The translations under genes and the position numbers were made by a program. The notes below the pieces were generated by a model. That model did no database searches and was not told the origin of the DNA. It saw only the letters and a list, made by a program, of their open reading frames with translations. 51,497 bases of DNA from an uncultured Pelagibacteraceae bacterium. GTDB taxonomy: Bacteria > Pseudomonadota > Alphaproteobacteria > Pelagibacterales > Pelagibacteraceae. The DNA lies in contig CACLUK010000006.1 of NCBI GenBank assembly GCA_902610115.1, forward strand, positions 1-51,497, in the 5' to 3' direction. Below are positions 41,240-51,497 of this stretch, in pieces; the first letter of the stretch is position 1; each line of letters begins with the position of its first letter.

Positions 41240-41926
41240 ATGAAAAAAATATCTAAAAGATATAAAGAATTATCTAAACAAGCGCTTAAAGATAAAAAAC
41301 TGCAAGCTAATGAGGCTTTAGATTTAATCAAAAAAAATGCTAATGCTAAATTTGATGAGTCTATTGATATATCATTAAGAATTAATCTCAAACAATCAAA
41401 AGGTGGAGATTTTAGTTTGAGAACTGTAGTTAAACTTCCAAACGGATCTGGAAAAAAAGAAAAAATTGCAGTCTTGTGTGAACCTGATAAAATTTCAGAG
41501 GCTAAAAATAGCGGAGCTGACATCGTGGGTTCTGATGATTTAATTGAAAAAATTGCATCAGGAAAATTTAATTTTTCAAAGTTAATTTGCACTCCACCAA
41601 TGATGGGGAAAATTGGAAAACATGGTAAAGTTTTAGGTCCAAAAGGTTTGATGCCAAATCCAAAACTTGGGACAGTTTCTAGCGATATTACAAAAGCAGT
41701 GAAAGAAATTAAAACTGGTTTAGTTGAAATAAGAAATGATAAAGATGGAAATCTTGCATCTTCAATTGGAAGAAAAAGTTTTACAAATGAAAAATTGTTA
41801 GAAAATTTTAATTTTTTTATTGATAGCGTTAAAAAAGAAAAACCAGATACAATTAAAGGTGAATTTATAAAAAATGTTATATTAACATCTACTATGGGCA
41901 TTTCTTACAAAGTTGGAGCTAAATAA
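41240..41926 (+). CDS. rplA: 50S ribosomal protein L1
   Basis: 228 aa. Landmarks include the N-terminal KRYKELSKQAL, the GxDIVGSDDLIEKI segment and MGKIGKHGKVLGPKGLMPNPKLGT. It forms the L1 stalk and in many bacteria represses its own L11-L1 message. A separate start 1 base after rplK keeps the pair coupled. Confidence 0.98.
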   Translation: MKKISKRYKELSKQALKDKKLQANEALDLIKKNANAKFDESIDISLRINLKQSKGGDFSLRTVVKLPNGSGKKEKIAVLCEPDKISEAKNSGADIVGSDDLIEKIASGKFNFSKLICTPPMMGKIGKHGKVLGPKGLMPNPKLGTVSSDITKAVKEIKTGLVEIRNDKDGNLASSIGRKSFTNEKLLENFNFFIDSVKKEKPDTIKGEFIKNVILTSTMGISYKVGAK

Positions 41927-41930
41927 TTTT

Positions 41931-42443
41931 ATGATGAATAAAGAAGCTAAGAAAATTTACGTCGAAGAAATGAAAAAAAATTTCAATGCAAATGAGTCAG
42001 TGATGATAGCTCAATATCAAGGTTTAAATGTTAATGAGTTAGATAGCTTAAGAAAAGAATTAAGAGATAAAGGAATACTCTTTAAAATTACGAAAAATAA
42101 AATTACTAAAATTGCAATTAAAGATACTTCAAAAAAAGATCTAGAAAAGTTTTTCACTGGTCCGACTGCAGCAGCTCTATCATCCGACCCTATTTCTACA
42201 GCAAAAATACTAACAAAATTTTCTAAGTCAAATAATAAACTTAAAATCATCGCTGGGTATATGGATGGCAAAGTTTTAGATGAAAAAGAGGTGTCTATTA
42301 TAGCCACACTTCCATCATTAGAGGAAGCAAGGGCTAAAATTGTAGGTATTTTAGCCACTCCAGCACAAAAATTAGTAAGTATTTTACTTGCACCAGGCTC
42401 AAAAATTGCTAATTTAGCGCGCGCAAAGAGTTTAAAAAAATAA
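41931..42443 (+). CDS. rplJ: 50S ribosomal protein L10
   Basis: 170 aa from the ATGATG at 41931 (the second ATG, 41934, is equally possible). An in-frame TTG inside rplA was rejected. The sequence KIYVEEMKKNFNANESVMIAQYQGLNVNELDSLRKELRDKG is the L10 RNA-binding domain, and the C-terminal helix that carries L7/L12 dimers is near SIIATLPSLEEARAKIVGIL. 4 bases after rplA. Confidence 0.97.
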   Translation: MMNKEAKKIYVEEMKKNFNANESVMIAQYQGLNVNELDSLRKELRDKGILFKITKNKITKIAIKDTSKKDLEKFFTGPTAAALSSDPISTAKILTKFSKSNNKLKIIAGYMDGKVLDEKEVSIIATLPSLEEARAKIVGILATPAQKLVSILLAPGSKIANLARAKSLKK

Positions 42444-42458
42444 TTCAAGGAATCAACA

Positions 42459-42830
42459 ATGGCAGATTTAAATAAAATTATAGATGAACTTTCAACTCTA
42501 ACGGTTGTAGAAGCAGCTGAACTATCTAAACAATTAGAGGAAAAATGGGGTGTTACAGCAGCAGCACCAGTAGCAGCTGCACCAGCAGGCGGAGCAGCAG
42601 CTCCGGCGGGAGAGGAAAAATCTGAGTTTTCACTTTTCCTAGCAGCAGCTGGCGATAAAAAAATTAATGTTATTAAAGAAGTAAGGGCAATAACTGGTTT
42701 AGGTTTAAAAGAAGCTAAAGATTTAGTTGAAGGAGCTCCTAAAGAAATAAAGGGTGGAGTAGCTAAAAAAGAAGCTGAGGAATTTAAGAAAAAACTTGAA
42801 GCAGCTGGGGCAAAAGTAGAATTAAAGTAA
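42459..42830 (+). CDS. rplL: 50S ribosomal protein L7/L12
   Basis: 123 aa. An N-terminal dimerisation helix ([29 protein letters not shown]), an Ala/Gly/Pro-rich hinge (about 31-50) and the C-terminal domain with [28 protein letters not shown] are visible. An AAGGA ribosome site precedes the ATG. A terminator-like hairpin separates it from rpoB, allowing excess L7/L12 over RNA polymerase subunits. Confidence 0.98.
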   Translation: MADLNKIIDELSTLTVVEAAELSKQLEEKWGVTAAAPVAAAPAGGAAAPAGEEKSEFSLFLAAAGDKKINVIKEVRAITGLGLKEAKDLVEGAPKEIKGGVAKKEAEEFKKKLEAAGAKVELK

Positions 42831-42849
42831 ACAAAATTTAGTATAAAAT

Positions 42850-42885
42850 TTTATTGTAAGATTATTCTTGCAATAAATTTTTTTT
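42850..42885 (+). terminator. rplL-rpoB intrinsic terminator/attenuator
   Basis: TTTATTGTAAGA (42850-42861) pairs with TCTTGCAATAAA (42866-42877) through 12 pairs including one G-U, around loop TTAT, followed directly by eight T (42878-42885). It sits between rplL and rpoB, where partial terminators are known in other bacteria. Because rpoB must be expressed, it is more likely an attenuator than a full stop. The rpoB ATG comes five bases after the T-run, leaving no ribosome site. Confidence 0.75.
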
Positions 42886-42890
42886 ATTTG

Positions 42891-45800
42891 ATGCAATTAT
42901 CTTTTACTCAAAAGAAACATATTAGAAAAAACTTTGGTAAACTTGTTGAAGGTTTGTCTATCCCAAACCTGATTGAGGTCCAAAAAAATTCATATAATGA
43001 ATTTCTAAAGTCTAAATCTTTAAATGAGCAATTAAGTGAATTATCAAAAGGTATTGATAAAGTATTCAAAAGTATTTTCCCAATAGAGGATGGAAATGAT
43101 AAATCTACTTTAGAATATATTTCATACAAACTTGAAAAACCTAAATTTGATGTAATAGAGTGTAAACAAAGAAGCTTATCGTATTCTGCTGCTTTAAAAG
43201 CAAACTTAAGATTGGTAGTTTACGATATTGATGCAGAAAATAATACAAAACAAATTCTCTCAGCAAAAGAACAAGAGGTTTTTATTGGTGATTTGCCATT
43301 AATGACTCCTAGCGCAACTTTTATTACAAATGGTGTTGAAAGGGTAGTTGTAAATCAAATGCACAGAAGCCCTGGAGTATTTTTTGATCATGATAAAGGC
43401 AAAACACATGCAAGCGGCAAATTACTTTTCAATTGTAGGATTATACCTGGAAGAGGTTCTTGGCTTGATTTTGAATTTGACCCAAAAGACATTCTATATT
43501 TTAGAATTGATAGAAAAAAGAAGCTTCCAATTACGACTATTTTGTTCGCTCTAGGTTTTACAAAAGAGAGAATAATTGAAAATTTTTATAGTACAGAGGA
43601 GTATACTTACAATTTAGAAAAAAAATGCTGGATAGCAAAATTTAATCCAGAAAACTATAAAAGACCTATAAAACTTTCTTATGATCTTATTGATGGAAAA
43701 ACAAGCAAAAAAGTTTTATCGAAAGGAGAAAAGCTTAATATTCTTATTGCAAAAAAATTATCTGAAAAAGGTTTAGAAAAATTATTGATACCAAATGAGC
43801 AATTAATTGGAAAATACATTGCTAAAGATATTAAAGATAAAAATGGGAATAAAATTATTAGTTCTGGGTTTGATTTGACTGAGGAACAATTAAATAAAAT
43901 TATATCCCAGGAAGAAAAATTTTTACAGATAGTTAATATTGATCCAATTAATAAAGGTCCATATATATTAGAAACGCTTAAAATAGATAAAAATTTAAGT
44001 AAGACTGATGCACTTAACGACATTTATAAAGTCTTGAGGCCTGGTGAAGCACCTTCAATTGAAATAGCTGAGGAAATATTTAATAACTTGTATTTTAAAA
44101 AAGAAAGATATGATCTTTCAGAAGTTGGAAGGGTAAAACTAAACTCAAAACTTAATTTAAATACAAGCTTAAAAAAAACTACGTTAGAATCTTCTGATAT
44201 AGTAGCAATAATTAAGTTTATGCTTGATTTGAGAGACGGCAAAGGAGATGTCGATGATATTGACCATTTAGGTAACAGAAGAGTTAGATCAGTAGGAGAA
44301 TTAGTTGAAAATCAATTCAGAATTGGATTATTAAGAATGGAAAGAACGGTGAAAGAAAAAATGTCTACATTTTTAGAAATAGAGTCTGCGATGCCTCAAG
44401 ATTTGATAAATGCAAAACCAATTACAACATCGCTTAAAGATTTCTTTGCTACTTCTCAACTATCCCAATTTATGGATCAAACAAATCCATTATCAGAAAT
44501 TACTCATAAAAGAAGAGTGTCAGCTTTAGGACCTGGTGGGCTAACAAGAGAAAGAGCAGGCTTTGAAGTAAGAGATGTTCACCCAACACATTATGGAAGA
44601 ATTTGTCCAATCGAGACTCCCGAGGGACCAAATATTGGTTTAATAAATAGTTTAGCAACTTATTGCAGAGTAAATAAATTTGGTTACATAGAAAGTCCAT
44701 ATAAAAAAGTCTTAAACGGAAAGGTAACTGCAGAAATAAAATATTTATCGGCAATTGAAGAAGAAAAATTTACTATAGCCCAGGCTAATTCTGCTTTAAA
44801 TAAAGATGGTTCGTTTATAGACGAGTTAGTAGCATGTAGAAAAAATTTAAATTTTGAGTTATCTAATAGGGATAATATTGATTATATAGACGTATCCCCA
44901 AAACAATTAGTTTCAGTTGCAGCTGCACTGATACCTTTTTTAGAAAACGACGATGCTAACAGAGCATTGATGGGCTCTAATATGATGAGGCAAGCTGTTC
45001 CTTTACTTAAACCCGAGTCACCGCTAGTTGGAACTGGCATAGAGTCCGATGTTGCATTGGACTCAGGTGTAACTATTGTTGCAAGGAGAAGCGGCGTAGT
45101 AGATAAAATTGATGGGAAAAGAATAGTTGTCAAAGTGACAGATGTAACAGATCTTTCGCAATCAGCTGTTGATATATATAACTTATCAAAGTTTCAAAGA
45201 TCTAATCAAAATACATGTATAAATCAAAAACCATTGGTTAAGGTAGGCGATAAAATCAAAAAAGGTGATATCATTGCTGATGGTCCTGCAACAAAACTTG
45301 GAGAGCTTGCATTAGGAAAAAATGTTACAGTGGCATTCATGCCTTGGCAAGGCTATAATTTTGAAGACTCAATTTTAATATCAGAAAGATGCGTAACTGA
45401 TGATGTTTTTACATCAGTACATATTGAGGAGTACGAGTCAATGGCCAGAGACACAAAACTTGGTGCTGAGGAAATTACTAGAGATATACCAAATGTAAGT
45501 GAGGAAAGTTTAAGAAATTTAGATGAGTCAGGAATTGTTTACGTTGGAGCAGAGGTAAAACCAGGGGATATTTTGGTAGGAAAAGTTACTCCTAAAAGTG
45601 AAACTTCTTCAAGTCCAGAGGAAAAATTGCTGAGATCTATATTCGGTGAAAAAGCCACAGATGTAAGAGACTCATCACTTAAATTACCCTCAGGTAGTAC
45701 GGGAGTAGTTATAGATGTTAGAGTTTTTAATCGTCATGGTATAGATAAAGATGAAAGATCTATAGCTATAGAAAGAGCTGAAATAGAGTCAGTCCAAGAA

Positions 45801-46982
45801 GATAAAAAGGTCGAAGAAGAAATATTAAATAGAAATATTAAATTAAGAGCAATTGATTTATTAAATGGCCAAAGCATCAATAAACAATTCAAAGATCTTA
45901 AACCAGGTACTACATTAAATAAAAACGATTTTGAAAATTTCAGTTTAAAAGATTTATGGAAAATTTCATTTCAAAAATCTGAAATTAATAGTGATTTAGA
46001 AAAACTTAAAAATCAATTTGAAAATGCTTCAGAAGATATTCGTCTCAGATTTGAAGATAAAGTAAAAAAAATTCAACAAGGAGACGATCTTTTGCCTACT
46101 GTGATGAAAGTTGTAAAAGTTTTTGTGGCCGTTAAACGAAGACTTATGCCTGGTGATAAAATGGCAGGAAGACATGGAAATAAAGGAGTAGTAAGTAAAA
46201 TTGTACCTGTTGAGGATATGCCTTACATGGAAAACGGTAAACCGGTTGATATTGTTTTAAATCCTTTAGGAGTGCCTAGTAGAATGAATGTAGGTCAAAT
46301 TCTTGAAACACACTTGGGCTGGTCATGTTCAGAGTTAGGAGATCAAATAAAAAAATATCTTAAAAATTTTGAGAAAGAAATAGAAAGTATTAAAAATAAA
46401 TTAAAAGAAATTTATGGAAAAAATTATTATGAGAATGTAATTTCAAAATTAAATAATAAAGAAATTGCAGAATTAGTAGACAATTTGTCTAAAGGTGTCC
46501 CTATCGCTACACCAGTTTTTGATGGCGCGAGCACTAGTGATATTACAGAGATGTTAAATTTGGCACAACTGCCTCATACAGGTCAAACATATTTATGGAA
46601 TGGTCAAACTGGAGAACGATTTGACAGACCTGTGACTGTTGGGATTATTTATATGTTGAAATTAAACCATCTTGTTGAAGATAAAATTCATGCTAGATCT
46701 ACAGGTCCTTACAGTTTAGTAACTCAACAACCTTTGGGTGGAAAAGCTCAATTAGGCGGTCAAAGATTTGGTGAAATGGAAGTTTGGGCCTTAGAAGCCT
46801 ACGGAGCTTCTTACACTTTACAAGAAATTCTAACAGTAAAATCTGACGATGTGGCTGGAAGAACAAAAGTCTACGAAACTATTGTTAAAGGTAACAATAA
46901 TTTTGAGTCCGGAGTACCAGAGTCTTTTAATGTTTTAGTAAAAGAAATAAGAGCACTTGGTTTAAACATAGAGCTTAATTAG
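42891..46982 (+). CDS. rpoB: DNA-directed RNA polymerase subunit beta
   Basis: 1363 aa from ATG 42891 (a TTG one codon earlier is less likely). [14 protein letters not shown] opens the protein. The rifampicin-region cluster [21 protein letters not shown] and [39 protein letters not shown] is intact with drug-sensitive-type residues. [19 protein letters not shown] and the C-terminal [24 protein letters not shown] are present. It follows the attenuator and is 1 base from rpoC. Confidence 0.98.
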   Translation: MQLSFTQKKHIRKNFGKLVEGLSIPNLIEVQKNSYNEFLKSKSLNEQLSELSKGIDKVFKSIFPIEDGNDKSTLEYISYKLEKPKFDVIECKQRSLSYSAALKANLRLVVYDIDAENNTKQILSAKEQEVFIGDLPLMTPSATFITNGVERVVVNQMHRSPGVFFDHDKGKTHASGKLLFNCRIIPGRGSWLDFEFDPKDILYFRIDRKKKLPITTILFALGFTKERIIENFYSTEEYTYNLEKKCWIAKFNPENYKRPIKLSYDLIDGKTSKKVLSKGEKLNILIAKKLSEKGLEKLLIPNEQLIGKYIAKDIKDKNGNKIISSGFDLTEEQLNKIISQEEKFLQIVNIDPINKGPYILETLKIDKNLSKTDALNDIYKVLRPGEAPSIEIAEEIFNNLYFKKERYDLSEVGRVKLNSKLNLNTSLKKTTLESSDIVAIIKFMLDLRDGKGDVDDIDHLGNRRVRSVGELVENQFRIGLLRMERTVKEKMSTFLEIESAMPQDLINAKPITTSLKDFFATSQLSQFMDQTNPLSEITHKRRVSALGPGGLTRERAGFEVRDVHPTHYGRICPIETPEGPNIGLINSLATYCRVNKFGYIESPYKKVLNGKVTAEIKYLSAIEEEKFTIAQANSALNKDGSFIDELVACRKNLNFELSNRDNIDYIDVSPKQLVSVAAALIPFLENDDANRALMGSNMMRQAVPLLKPESPLVGTGIESDVALDSGVTIVARRSGVVDKIDGKRIVVKVTDVTDLSQSAVDIYNLSKFQRSNQNTCINQKPLVKVGDKIKKGDIIADGPATKLGELALGKNVTVAFMPWQGYNFEDSILISERCVTDDVFTSVHIEEYESMARDTKLGAEEITRDIPNVSEESLRNLDESGIVYVGAEVKPGDILVGKVTPKSETSSSPEEKLLRSIFGEKATDVRDSSLKLPSGSTGVVIDVRVFNRHGIDKDERSIAIERAEIESVQEDKKVEEEILNRNIKLRAIDLLNGQSINKQFKDLKPGTTLNKNDFENFSLKDLWKISFQKSEINSDLEKLKNQFENASEDIRLRFEDKVKKIQQGDDLLPTVMKVVKVFVAVKRRLMPGDKMAGRHGNKGVVSKIVPVEDMPYMENGKPVDIVLNPLGVPSRMNVGQILETHLGWSCSELGDQIKKYLKNFEKEIESIKNKLKEIYGKNYYENVISKLNNKEIAELVDNLSKGVPIATPVFDGASTSDITEMLNLAQLPHTGQTYLWNGQTGERFDRPVTVGIIYMLKLNHLVEDKIHARSTGPYSLVTQQPLGGKAQLGGQRFGEMEVWALEAYGASYTLQEILTVKSDDVAGRTKVYETIVKGNNNFESGVPESFNVLVKEIRALGLNIELN

Positions 46983-46983
46983 T

Positions 46984-49900
46984 ATGGAAAAAAATTTAAC
47001 AAAAAATTTTGATAATCAAAATTTAACTCAAGAAAATACTTTCGATAGTATTAAAATCACTTTAGCAAGCCCAGAAAAAATTAAATCTTGGTCATATGGT
47101 GAAATTAAAAAACCAGAGACGATTAATTATAGAACTTTTAGACCTGAAAAAGATGGTTTATTCTGTTCTCGTATCTTTGGTCCAGTTAAAGATTATGAAT
47201 GTTTATGTGGAAAATATAAACGTATGAAGTTCAGAGGTATAATATGTGAAAAATGTGGTGTTGAAGTAACTAAGTCAAACGTAAGAAGGGAGAGAATGGG
47301 ACATATAGATCTAGCATGTCCAGTTGCCCATATATGGTTTCTAAAATCTTTACCTAGTAGAATTGCTCTAGCTATTGATATGAAGCTTAAGGAGGTTGAA
47401 AAAGTCTTATACTTTGAGAGTTTCATTGTAGTTGAACCAGGTTTAACAACATTAAAAAAAGGACAATTGTTAACAGAGGAGTCATTGATTAAAGCTCAAG
47501 AGGAATTTGGCGAGGATGCGTTTACTGCAGGTATAGGCGCAGAGGCAGTAAGAGAAATTTTAGTAAACTTAGATCTCAAAAAAGAACAGAAAAAATTAAG
47601 GGAAGCGTTACTAGAAATTAAATCAAAAGTAACTGAGGAGAGAACAATTAAAAGATTAAAACTAATAGAGTCGTTTATTTCATCTGGCAATAAACCAGAG
47701 TGGATGATTTTAACTTCAGTGCCAGTTATTCCACCTGAGTTAAGACCTTTGGTTCCATTAGATGGAGGAAGATTTGCTACTTCAGATTTAAATGATTTAT
47801 ACAGGCGAGTTATAAATAGAAACAATCGTCTGAAAAGATTATTAGATTTAAAAGCGCCAGACATCATTGTCAGAAATGAAAAAAGGATGCTTCAAGAATC
47901 CGTTGATGCATTATTTGATAATGGAAGAAGAGGAAGAGTAATTACAGGAACTGGTAAACGACCTCTTAAATCACTTGCAGAAATGCTTAAGGGTAAACAA
48001 GGAAGATTTAGACAAAATTTATTAGGGAAACGAGTAGACTATTCAGGAAGGTCAGTAATAGTTGTTGGCCCTGAATTAAAATTACATCAATGTGGTTTAC
48101 CAAAAAAAATGGCTTTAGAATTGTTTAAACCTTTTTTATATGCAAGGCTAGACAAACTCGGATTAGCTACAACAATCAAGCAAGCAAAAAGATTAGTTGA
48201 AAAAGAAAAAAGTGAAGTTTGGGACTCTTTAGAACATATTATAAGAGAACACCCAATCTTATTAAATAGAGCTCCTACATTACATAGACTTGGAGTGCAG
48301 GCCTTTGAGGCAAAGTTAATAGAGGGTAACGCTATTGAACTTCATCCATTAGTATGTGCTGCATTTAATGCAGATTTCGATGGCGACCAAATGGCTGTAC
48401 ACATCCCTTTAAGTTTAGAGGCTCAATTAGAGGCACGAGTTTTGATGATGTCAACTAATAATATTTTAAGCCCCTCTAATGGGAAACCAATTATTGTTCC
48501 TAGCCAGGACATAGTGTTAGGAATTTATTATCTTTCTCAATCTTCTGAAAATGAAGAAAAAAAACCAAGTGGTATTTTTTCAAGTGTGGAGGAGATAGAG
48601 CAAGCTTTAGAAAATAAATCAATTAGTTTGCATACAAAAATTATCTCTATTTTTAAAACGATAGACAAAGATGGTAACAATATAGTTGAAAAATACACAA
48701 GCACAGCTGGACGTTTCCTACTCGCGAACGTTCTTCCTAAAAATCATAACATTAAATTTTCTTTAATAAATAAATTATTAACCAAAAAAAATGTTTCAGA
48801 GGTTATTGATACAATCTTTAGATACTGCGGTCAGAAGGAAACAGTTATATTTTGCGATAGGATAAAAACTTTAGGTTTTAAACATGCTTTCAAAGCTGGA
48901 ATTTCTTTTGGAAAAGACGACTTGTTAATACCAAAAAATAAAGAAAGTTTAATAAACAACACAAAAAAACAAATTGAGGAATATGAAAAACAATACGCAG
49001 ATGGTCTTATAACTAGAGGAGAAAAATATAATAAGGTAGTAGATGTTTGGTCTAAATGTACTGATACAGTTGCTAACGAAATGATGAAGGAGATATCATC
49101 TGCAGAAAAAATTTATGAAGACGATAGAATAGAAACTAATTCAGTATATATGATGGCTGACTCAGGCGCCAGAGGCTCGCAAGCTCAAATGAAACAATTA
49201 GCTGGAATGAGAGGTTTAATTGCAAAGCCATCTGGTGAAATTATTGAAACACCTATCATATCCAATTTTAAAGAGGGTTTAACTGTTTTAGAGTATTTCA
49301 ACTCAACTCACGGTGCTAGAAAAGGTTTAGCAGATACAGCACTAAAAACTGCAAACTCAGGTTATCTTACAAGAAGATTGTGTGACGTAGCACAAGACGT
49401 ACAAATTACAAAAAAAGAGTGCGATTGCAAAACGAAATCCTCAGTAACTATTTCTGAAATTATTGAAGGTGGAAATATTTTAGTTAGTTTATCTGAACGA
49501 GTTTTGGGTAGAGTTATAGCAGAAAATATTAAAAATCCTGTAACTGGTGAAGTTATTATTAAAAAGGAAAAATTAATAGATGAAAATGATTGTGAAAAAA
49601 TAGATGCAGCTGGAGTAAAATCAGTAAATGTTTATTCAGTAATTACTTGTGGATCTACCAGAGGTGTTTGTGCAATGAGTTATGGAAGAGATTTAGCAAG
49701 AGGCAAGCTTATTAGTGTTGGAGAAGCTGTTGGTATGATCGCAGCCCAATCAATTGGAGAACCAGGAACTCAATTAACAATGAGGACTTTTCACGTAGGT
49801 GGTACCGCTCAAATTAAGGAAGAGTCGCAAATCATTTCTCAAACTAAAGGTAAATTAAATATTATCAATAAAAATTTAATTGAAGACTCAAAAAAAAATA

Positions 49901-51174
49901 TTATTGTTATGGGAAGAAATACCCAGTTAAGTATAGAAGACGATAATGGAAGACAACTAGCAATTTACAAAGTAAATTATGGTTCTAAGCTTTTTTTTAA
50001 AGACGGTGAAAAAGTAGAAAAAAATAAAAAAATTGCTGAATGGGATCCATACACATTACCTGTGATAGCTGAAACGGGAGGTATTGTAAATTACATGGAT
50101 TTGACAGAGGGAAGTTCCTTGACAGAAACTTTTGATGACGCAACTGGTCTATCATCCAAATCAGTAACTGATTGGAAATCTTCATCAAAAAATGCTGAGC
50201 TTAAACCTAGAATCACCTTGAGAAATGAAAAGGGTGAAATTATAAAAAAAGCTGATGGAAATGAGGCAAGATATTACTTAGTACCAGATACTATTTTATC
50301 TGTAAAAGACGGTCAAAAAATTTCTGCAGGTGATGTTTTAGCTAGATTGCCTAAAGAAACTTCCAAAACTAAAGATATTACAGGCGGTCTTCCAAGAGTA
50401 GCTGAATTATTTGAAGCAAGACGTCCTAAAGACAGCGCTATTATTGCAGAGAATGATGGAGTTATTGAATTTGGAAAAGAAGTAAGAGGCAAACAAAAAA
50501 TCTCGATTGTCTCCTCTAAAGGAGAAACATCAAATTACTTAATACCAAAAGGGAAACATGTTAATTTTAATCAAGGAGAAAAAATTAAAAAAGGGGAATA
50601 CCTTCTTGATGGAAGCCCAGCACCGCATGATATTTTGAGAATTCTAGGTGTTGAAAAATTGACTGAATACTTTGTTACTGAAGTTCAAGAGGTTTATAGA
50701 CTTCAAGGTGTAGTTATTAACGATAAGCATATTGAGACAATTGTCCGTCAAATGTTAAAAAGAGTTGAGATTAAAGATCCAGGTGACTCAGAACTATTAG
50801 CAGGAGAGGTAATCGACCTATTAGATATTAACGTAATAAATGAAAATTTAAGAGAGAGTAAGAAAAAACCAGCAACATTTGAAAGAGTTTTGCTTGGTAT
50901 AACTAAAGCCTCTCTACAAACAAATTCATTTATTTCTGCTGCATCCTTCCAAGAAACTACAAGAGTCCTCACAGATGCATCAATTAAAGGAAAAACAGAT
51001 ACATTAGAGGGATTAAAAGAAAACGTAATTGTCGGGAGGCTAGTTCCTGCTGGCACTGGTTTAACTAAAATTGAGTGGGACAAGCAAGCCAGAGAGCAAG
51101 ATAAAGCTAGATTAGAAGAGTTAAAAAAACAAGAGCTAGAATCCGCCTCAGCAGCGCCTGAACAAACCGCGTAA
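46984..51174 (+). CDS. rpoC: DNA-directed RNA polymerase subunit beta'
   Basis: 1396 aa. The N-terminal zinc ribbon is [20 protein letters not shown], and the active-site [12 protein letters not shown] coordinates catalytic Mg2+. The second zinc site has CDCKTKS and [13 protein letters not shown], with the trigger loop/bridge region around [20 protein letters not shown]. The C-terminal tail is Glu/Lys/Ala-rich ([17 protein letters not shown]). No terminator hairpin was seen after the stop. Confidence 0.98.
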   Translation: MEKNLTKNFDNQNLTQENTFDSIKITLASPEKIKSWSYGEIKKPETINYRTFRPEKDGLFCSRIFGPVKDYECLCGKYKRMKFRGIICEKCGVEVTKSNVRRERMGHIDLACPVAHIWFLKSLPSRIALAIDMKLKEVEKVLYFESFIVVEPGLTTLKKGQLLTEESLIKAQEEFGEDAFTAGIGAEAVREILVNLDLKKEQKKLREALLEIKSKVTEERTIKRLKLIESFISSGNKPEWMILTSVPVIPPELRPLVPLDGGRFATSDLNDLYRRVINRNNRLKRLLDLKAPDIIVRNEKRMLQESVDALFDNGRRGRVITGTGKRPLKSLAEMLKGKQGRFRQNLLGKRVDYSGRSVIVVGPELKLHQCGLPKKMALELFKPFLYARLDKLGLATTIKQAKRLVEKEKSEVWDSLEHIIREHPILLNRAPTLHRLGVQAFEAKLIEGNAIELHPLVCAAFNADFDGDQMAVHIPLSLEAQLEARVLMMSTNNILSPSNGKPIIVPSQDIVLGIYYLSQSSENEEKKPSGIFSSVEEIEQALENKSISLHTKIISIFKTIDKDGNNIVEKYTSTAGRFLLANVLPKNHNIKFSLINKLLTKKNVSEVIDTIFRYCGQKETVIFCDRIKTLGFKHAFKAGISFGKDDLLIPKNKESLINNTKKQIEEYEKQYADGLITRGEKYNKVVDVWSKCTDTVANEMMKEISSAEKIYEDDRIETNSVYMMADSGARGSQAQMKQLAGMRGLIAKPSGEIIETPIISNFKEGLTVLEYFNSTHGARKGLADTALKTANSGYLTRRLCDVAQDVQITKKECDCKTKSSVTISEIIEGGNILVSLSERVLGRVIAENIKNPVTGEVIIKKEKLIDENDCEKIDAAGVKSVNVYSVITCGSTRGVCAMSYGRDLARGKLISVGEAVGMIAAQSIGEPGTQLTMRTFHVGGTAQIKEESQIISQTKGKLNIINKNLIEDSKKNIIVMGRNTQLSIEDDNGRQLAIYKVNYGSKLFFKDGEKVEKNKKIAEWDPYTLPVIAETGGIVNYMDLTEGSSLTETFDDATGLSSKSVTDWKSSSKNAELKPRITLRNEKGEIIKKADGNEARYYLVPDTILSVKDGQKISAGDVLARLPKETSKTKDITGGLPRVAELFEARRPKDSAIIAENDGVIEFGKEVRGKQKISIVSSKGETSNYLIPKGKHVNFNQGEKIKKGEYLLDGSPAPHDILRILGVEKLTEYFVTEVQEVYRLQGVVINDKHIETIVRQMLKRVEIKDPGDSELLAGEVIDLLDINVINENLRESKKKPATFERVLLGITKASLQTNSFISAASFQETTRVLTDASIKGKTDTLEGLKENVIVGRLVPAGTGLTKIEWDKQAREQDKARLEELKKQELESASAAPEQTA

Positions 51175-51236
51175 TATTACCAAAAAACCTAATAAACGTT
51201 GACTTTCTCCGCTTAAATGCTAGTTTGCGTCAAATT

Positions 51237-51263
51237 TTGAATGTTAGAAGTAAGGTCTATTAT
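51237..51263 (+). promoter_or_regulatory. Possible promoter for rpsL
   Basis: The 148-base gap between rpoC and rpsL is long for this window. TTGAAT (51237-51242) and TATTAT (51258-51263, or TATAAC three bases on) are spaced 15-18 bases. A second TTGACT is at 51199-51204 without a good partner. This suggests a separate start for the rpsL (str) operon but is weak evidence. Confidence 0.4.
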
Positions 51264-51322
51264 AACCTTAAACACTAACAAATTTTTCGTGGTTATTCTT
51301 ACTTAAACTTCAAAATATAATT

Positions 51323-51497
51323 ATGCCAACAATTAACCAGTTGATAAAAAAACGTAGAATTAAACCTATTGCCAGGAATAAAGTTCCAGCTTTAGAAAAA
51401 CAACCTCTAAAACGAGGAGTTTGTGTAAAAGTTTACACAACTACACCAAAAAAGCCCAATTCAGCCTTAAGAAAAGTTGCAAGAGTAAGATTATCGA
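51323..51497 (+). CDS. rpsL: 30S ribosomal protein S12, N-terminal part
   Basis: 58 complete codons before the window ends; about half the usual length of S12 is visible. It reads [15 protein letters not shown] and later [20 protein letters not shown]. The conserved KPNSALRK segment carries the wild-type lysine at the position linked to streptomycin resistance. First gene of the str operon, which presumably continues with rpsG and fusA outside the window. Confidence 0.96.
   Translation, partial: MPTINQLIKKRRIKPIARNKVPALEKQPLKRGVCVKVYTTTPKKPNSALRKVARVRLS

Noticed and set aside
41212..41901. 229-codon open frame antisense to rplA
   Set aside because: rplA on the plus strand is unmistakable. 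The antisense frame is an AT-rich, hydrophobic shadow without motifs or a ribosome site.

Overview
The window looks like part of a streamlined SAR11 (Pelagibacterales, Candidatus Pelagibacter-like) alphaproteobacterial chromosome. The reasons are very AT-rich DNA, genes that touch or overlap by 1-11 bases, very short intergenic regions, many lysine- and isoleucine-rich proteins, and a familiar marine-oligotroph gene set. That set includes betaine-type ABC binding proteins, citramalate synthase, class II DAHP synthase, a CGFS glutaredoxin with BolA, and the secE-to-rpsL block. The assignment rests on recognition of gene content and style; no database was searched.

Layout. 1-3.5 kb: the tail of a circularly permuted ATP-grasp gene, then a zinc uptake locus (znuA divergent from znuC-znuB-zur) with two matching Zur-type operators between the divergent genes. 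3.5-6.4 kb: two tandem near-duplicate ProX-type (glycine betaine/proline) binding proteins and one ProW-type permease, with no ATPase. 6.4-10.8 kb, minus strand: gph, a LysE-type exporter, prpB, prpC, a tiny membrane protein and a homocysteine S-methyltransferase-family gene. 10.9-21.1 kb, plus strand: a GlmU acetyltransferase domain without its uridylyltransferase half, glmS, a mini beta-carbonic anhydrase-like gene, class II DAHP synthase, nadE, cysS, cimA, trmJ, rpsD and a methyltransferase. 21.1-28.2 kb, minus strand: a packed nine-gene run sfsA-map-purB-purC-purS-purQ-purL-bolA-grxD. 28.3-30.0 kb: a CinA/MoaB-like gene and a GT9 glycosyltransferase.

30.0-36.7 kb is the accessory part. 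The 5' half of a tRNA-Leu(UAA), ending at the 3' edge of the anticodon loop, lies at 30037-30075, and a complete tRNA-Leu(UAA) with the same first 39 bases lies at 36683-36768. Between them are secreted carbohydrate-enzyme-like proteins (an alginate-lyase-like protein and a jelly-roll polysaccharide-lyase-like protein), a SxxK serine hydrolase, a UMF1/Atg22-type transporter and a short GDPD-like enzyme. There are also an orphan signal-peptide fragment and three clusters of an 11-bp repeat (CTAGAAGAYAR) placed at the left end, the middle and the right end. I read this as an integrase-less, tRNA-borne cargo island assembled from at least two modules.

36.8-51.5 kb is conserved core: nadK, tRNA-Thr, rlmB, tRNA-Tyr, tRNA-Gly, tuf, tRNA-Trp, secE, nusG, rplK, rplA, rplJ, rplL, an intrinsic terminator-like attenuator, rpoB, rpoC and the start of rpsL. 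Most genes appear to be read from a few long transcripts. The best sequence-visible control points are the paired Zur boxes, a near-consensus promoter overlapping the end of trmJ (for rpsD), the hairpin between the two proX copies and the rplL-rpoB attenuator.
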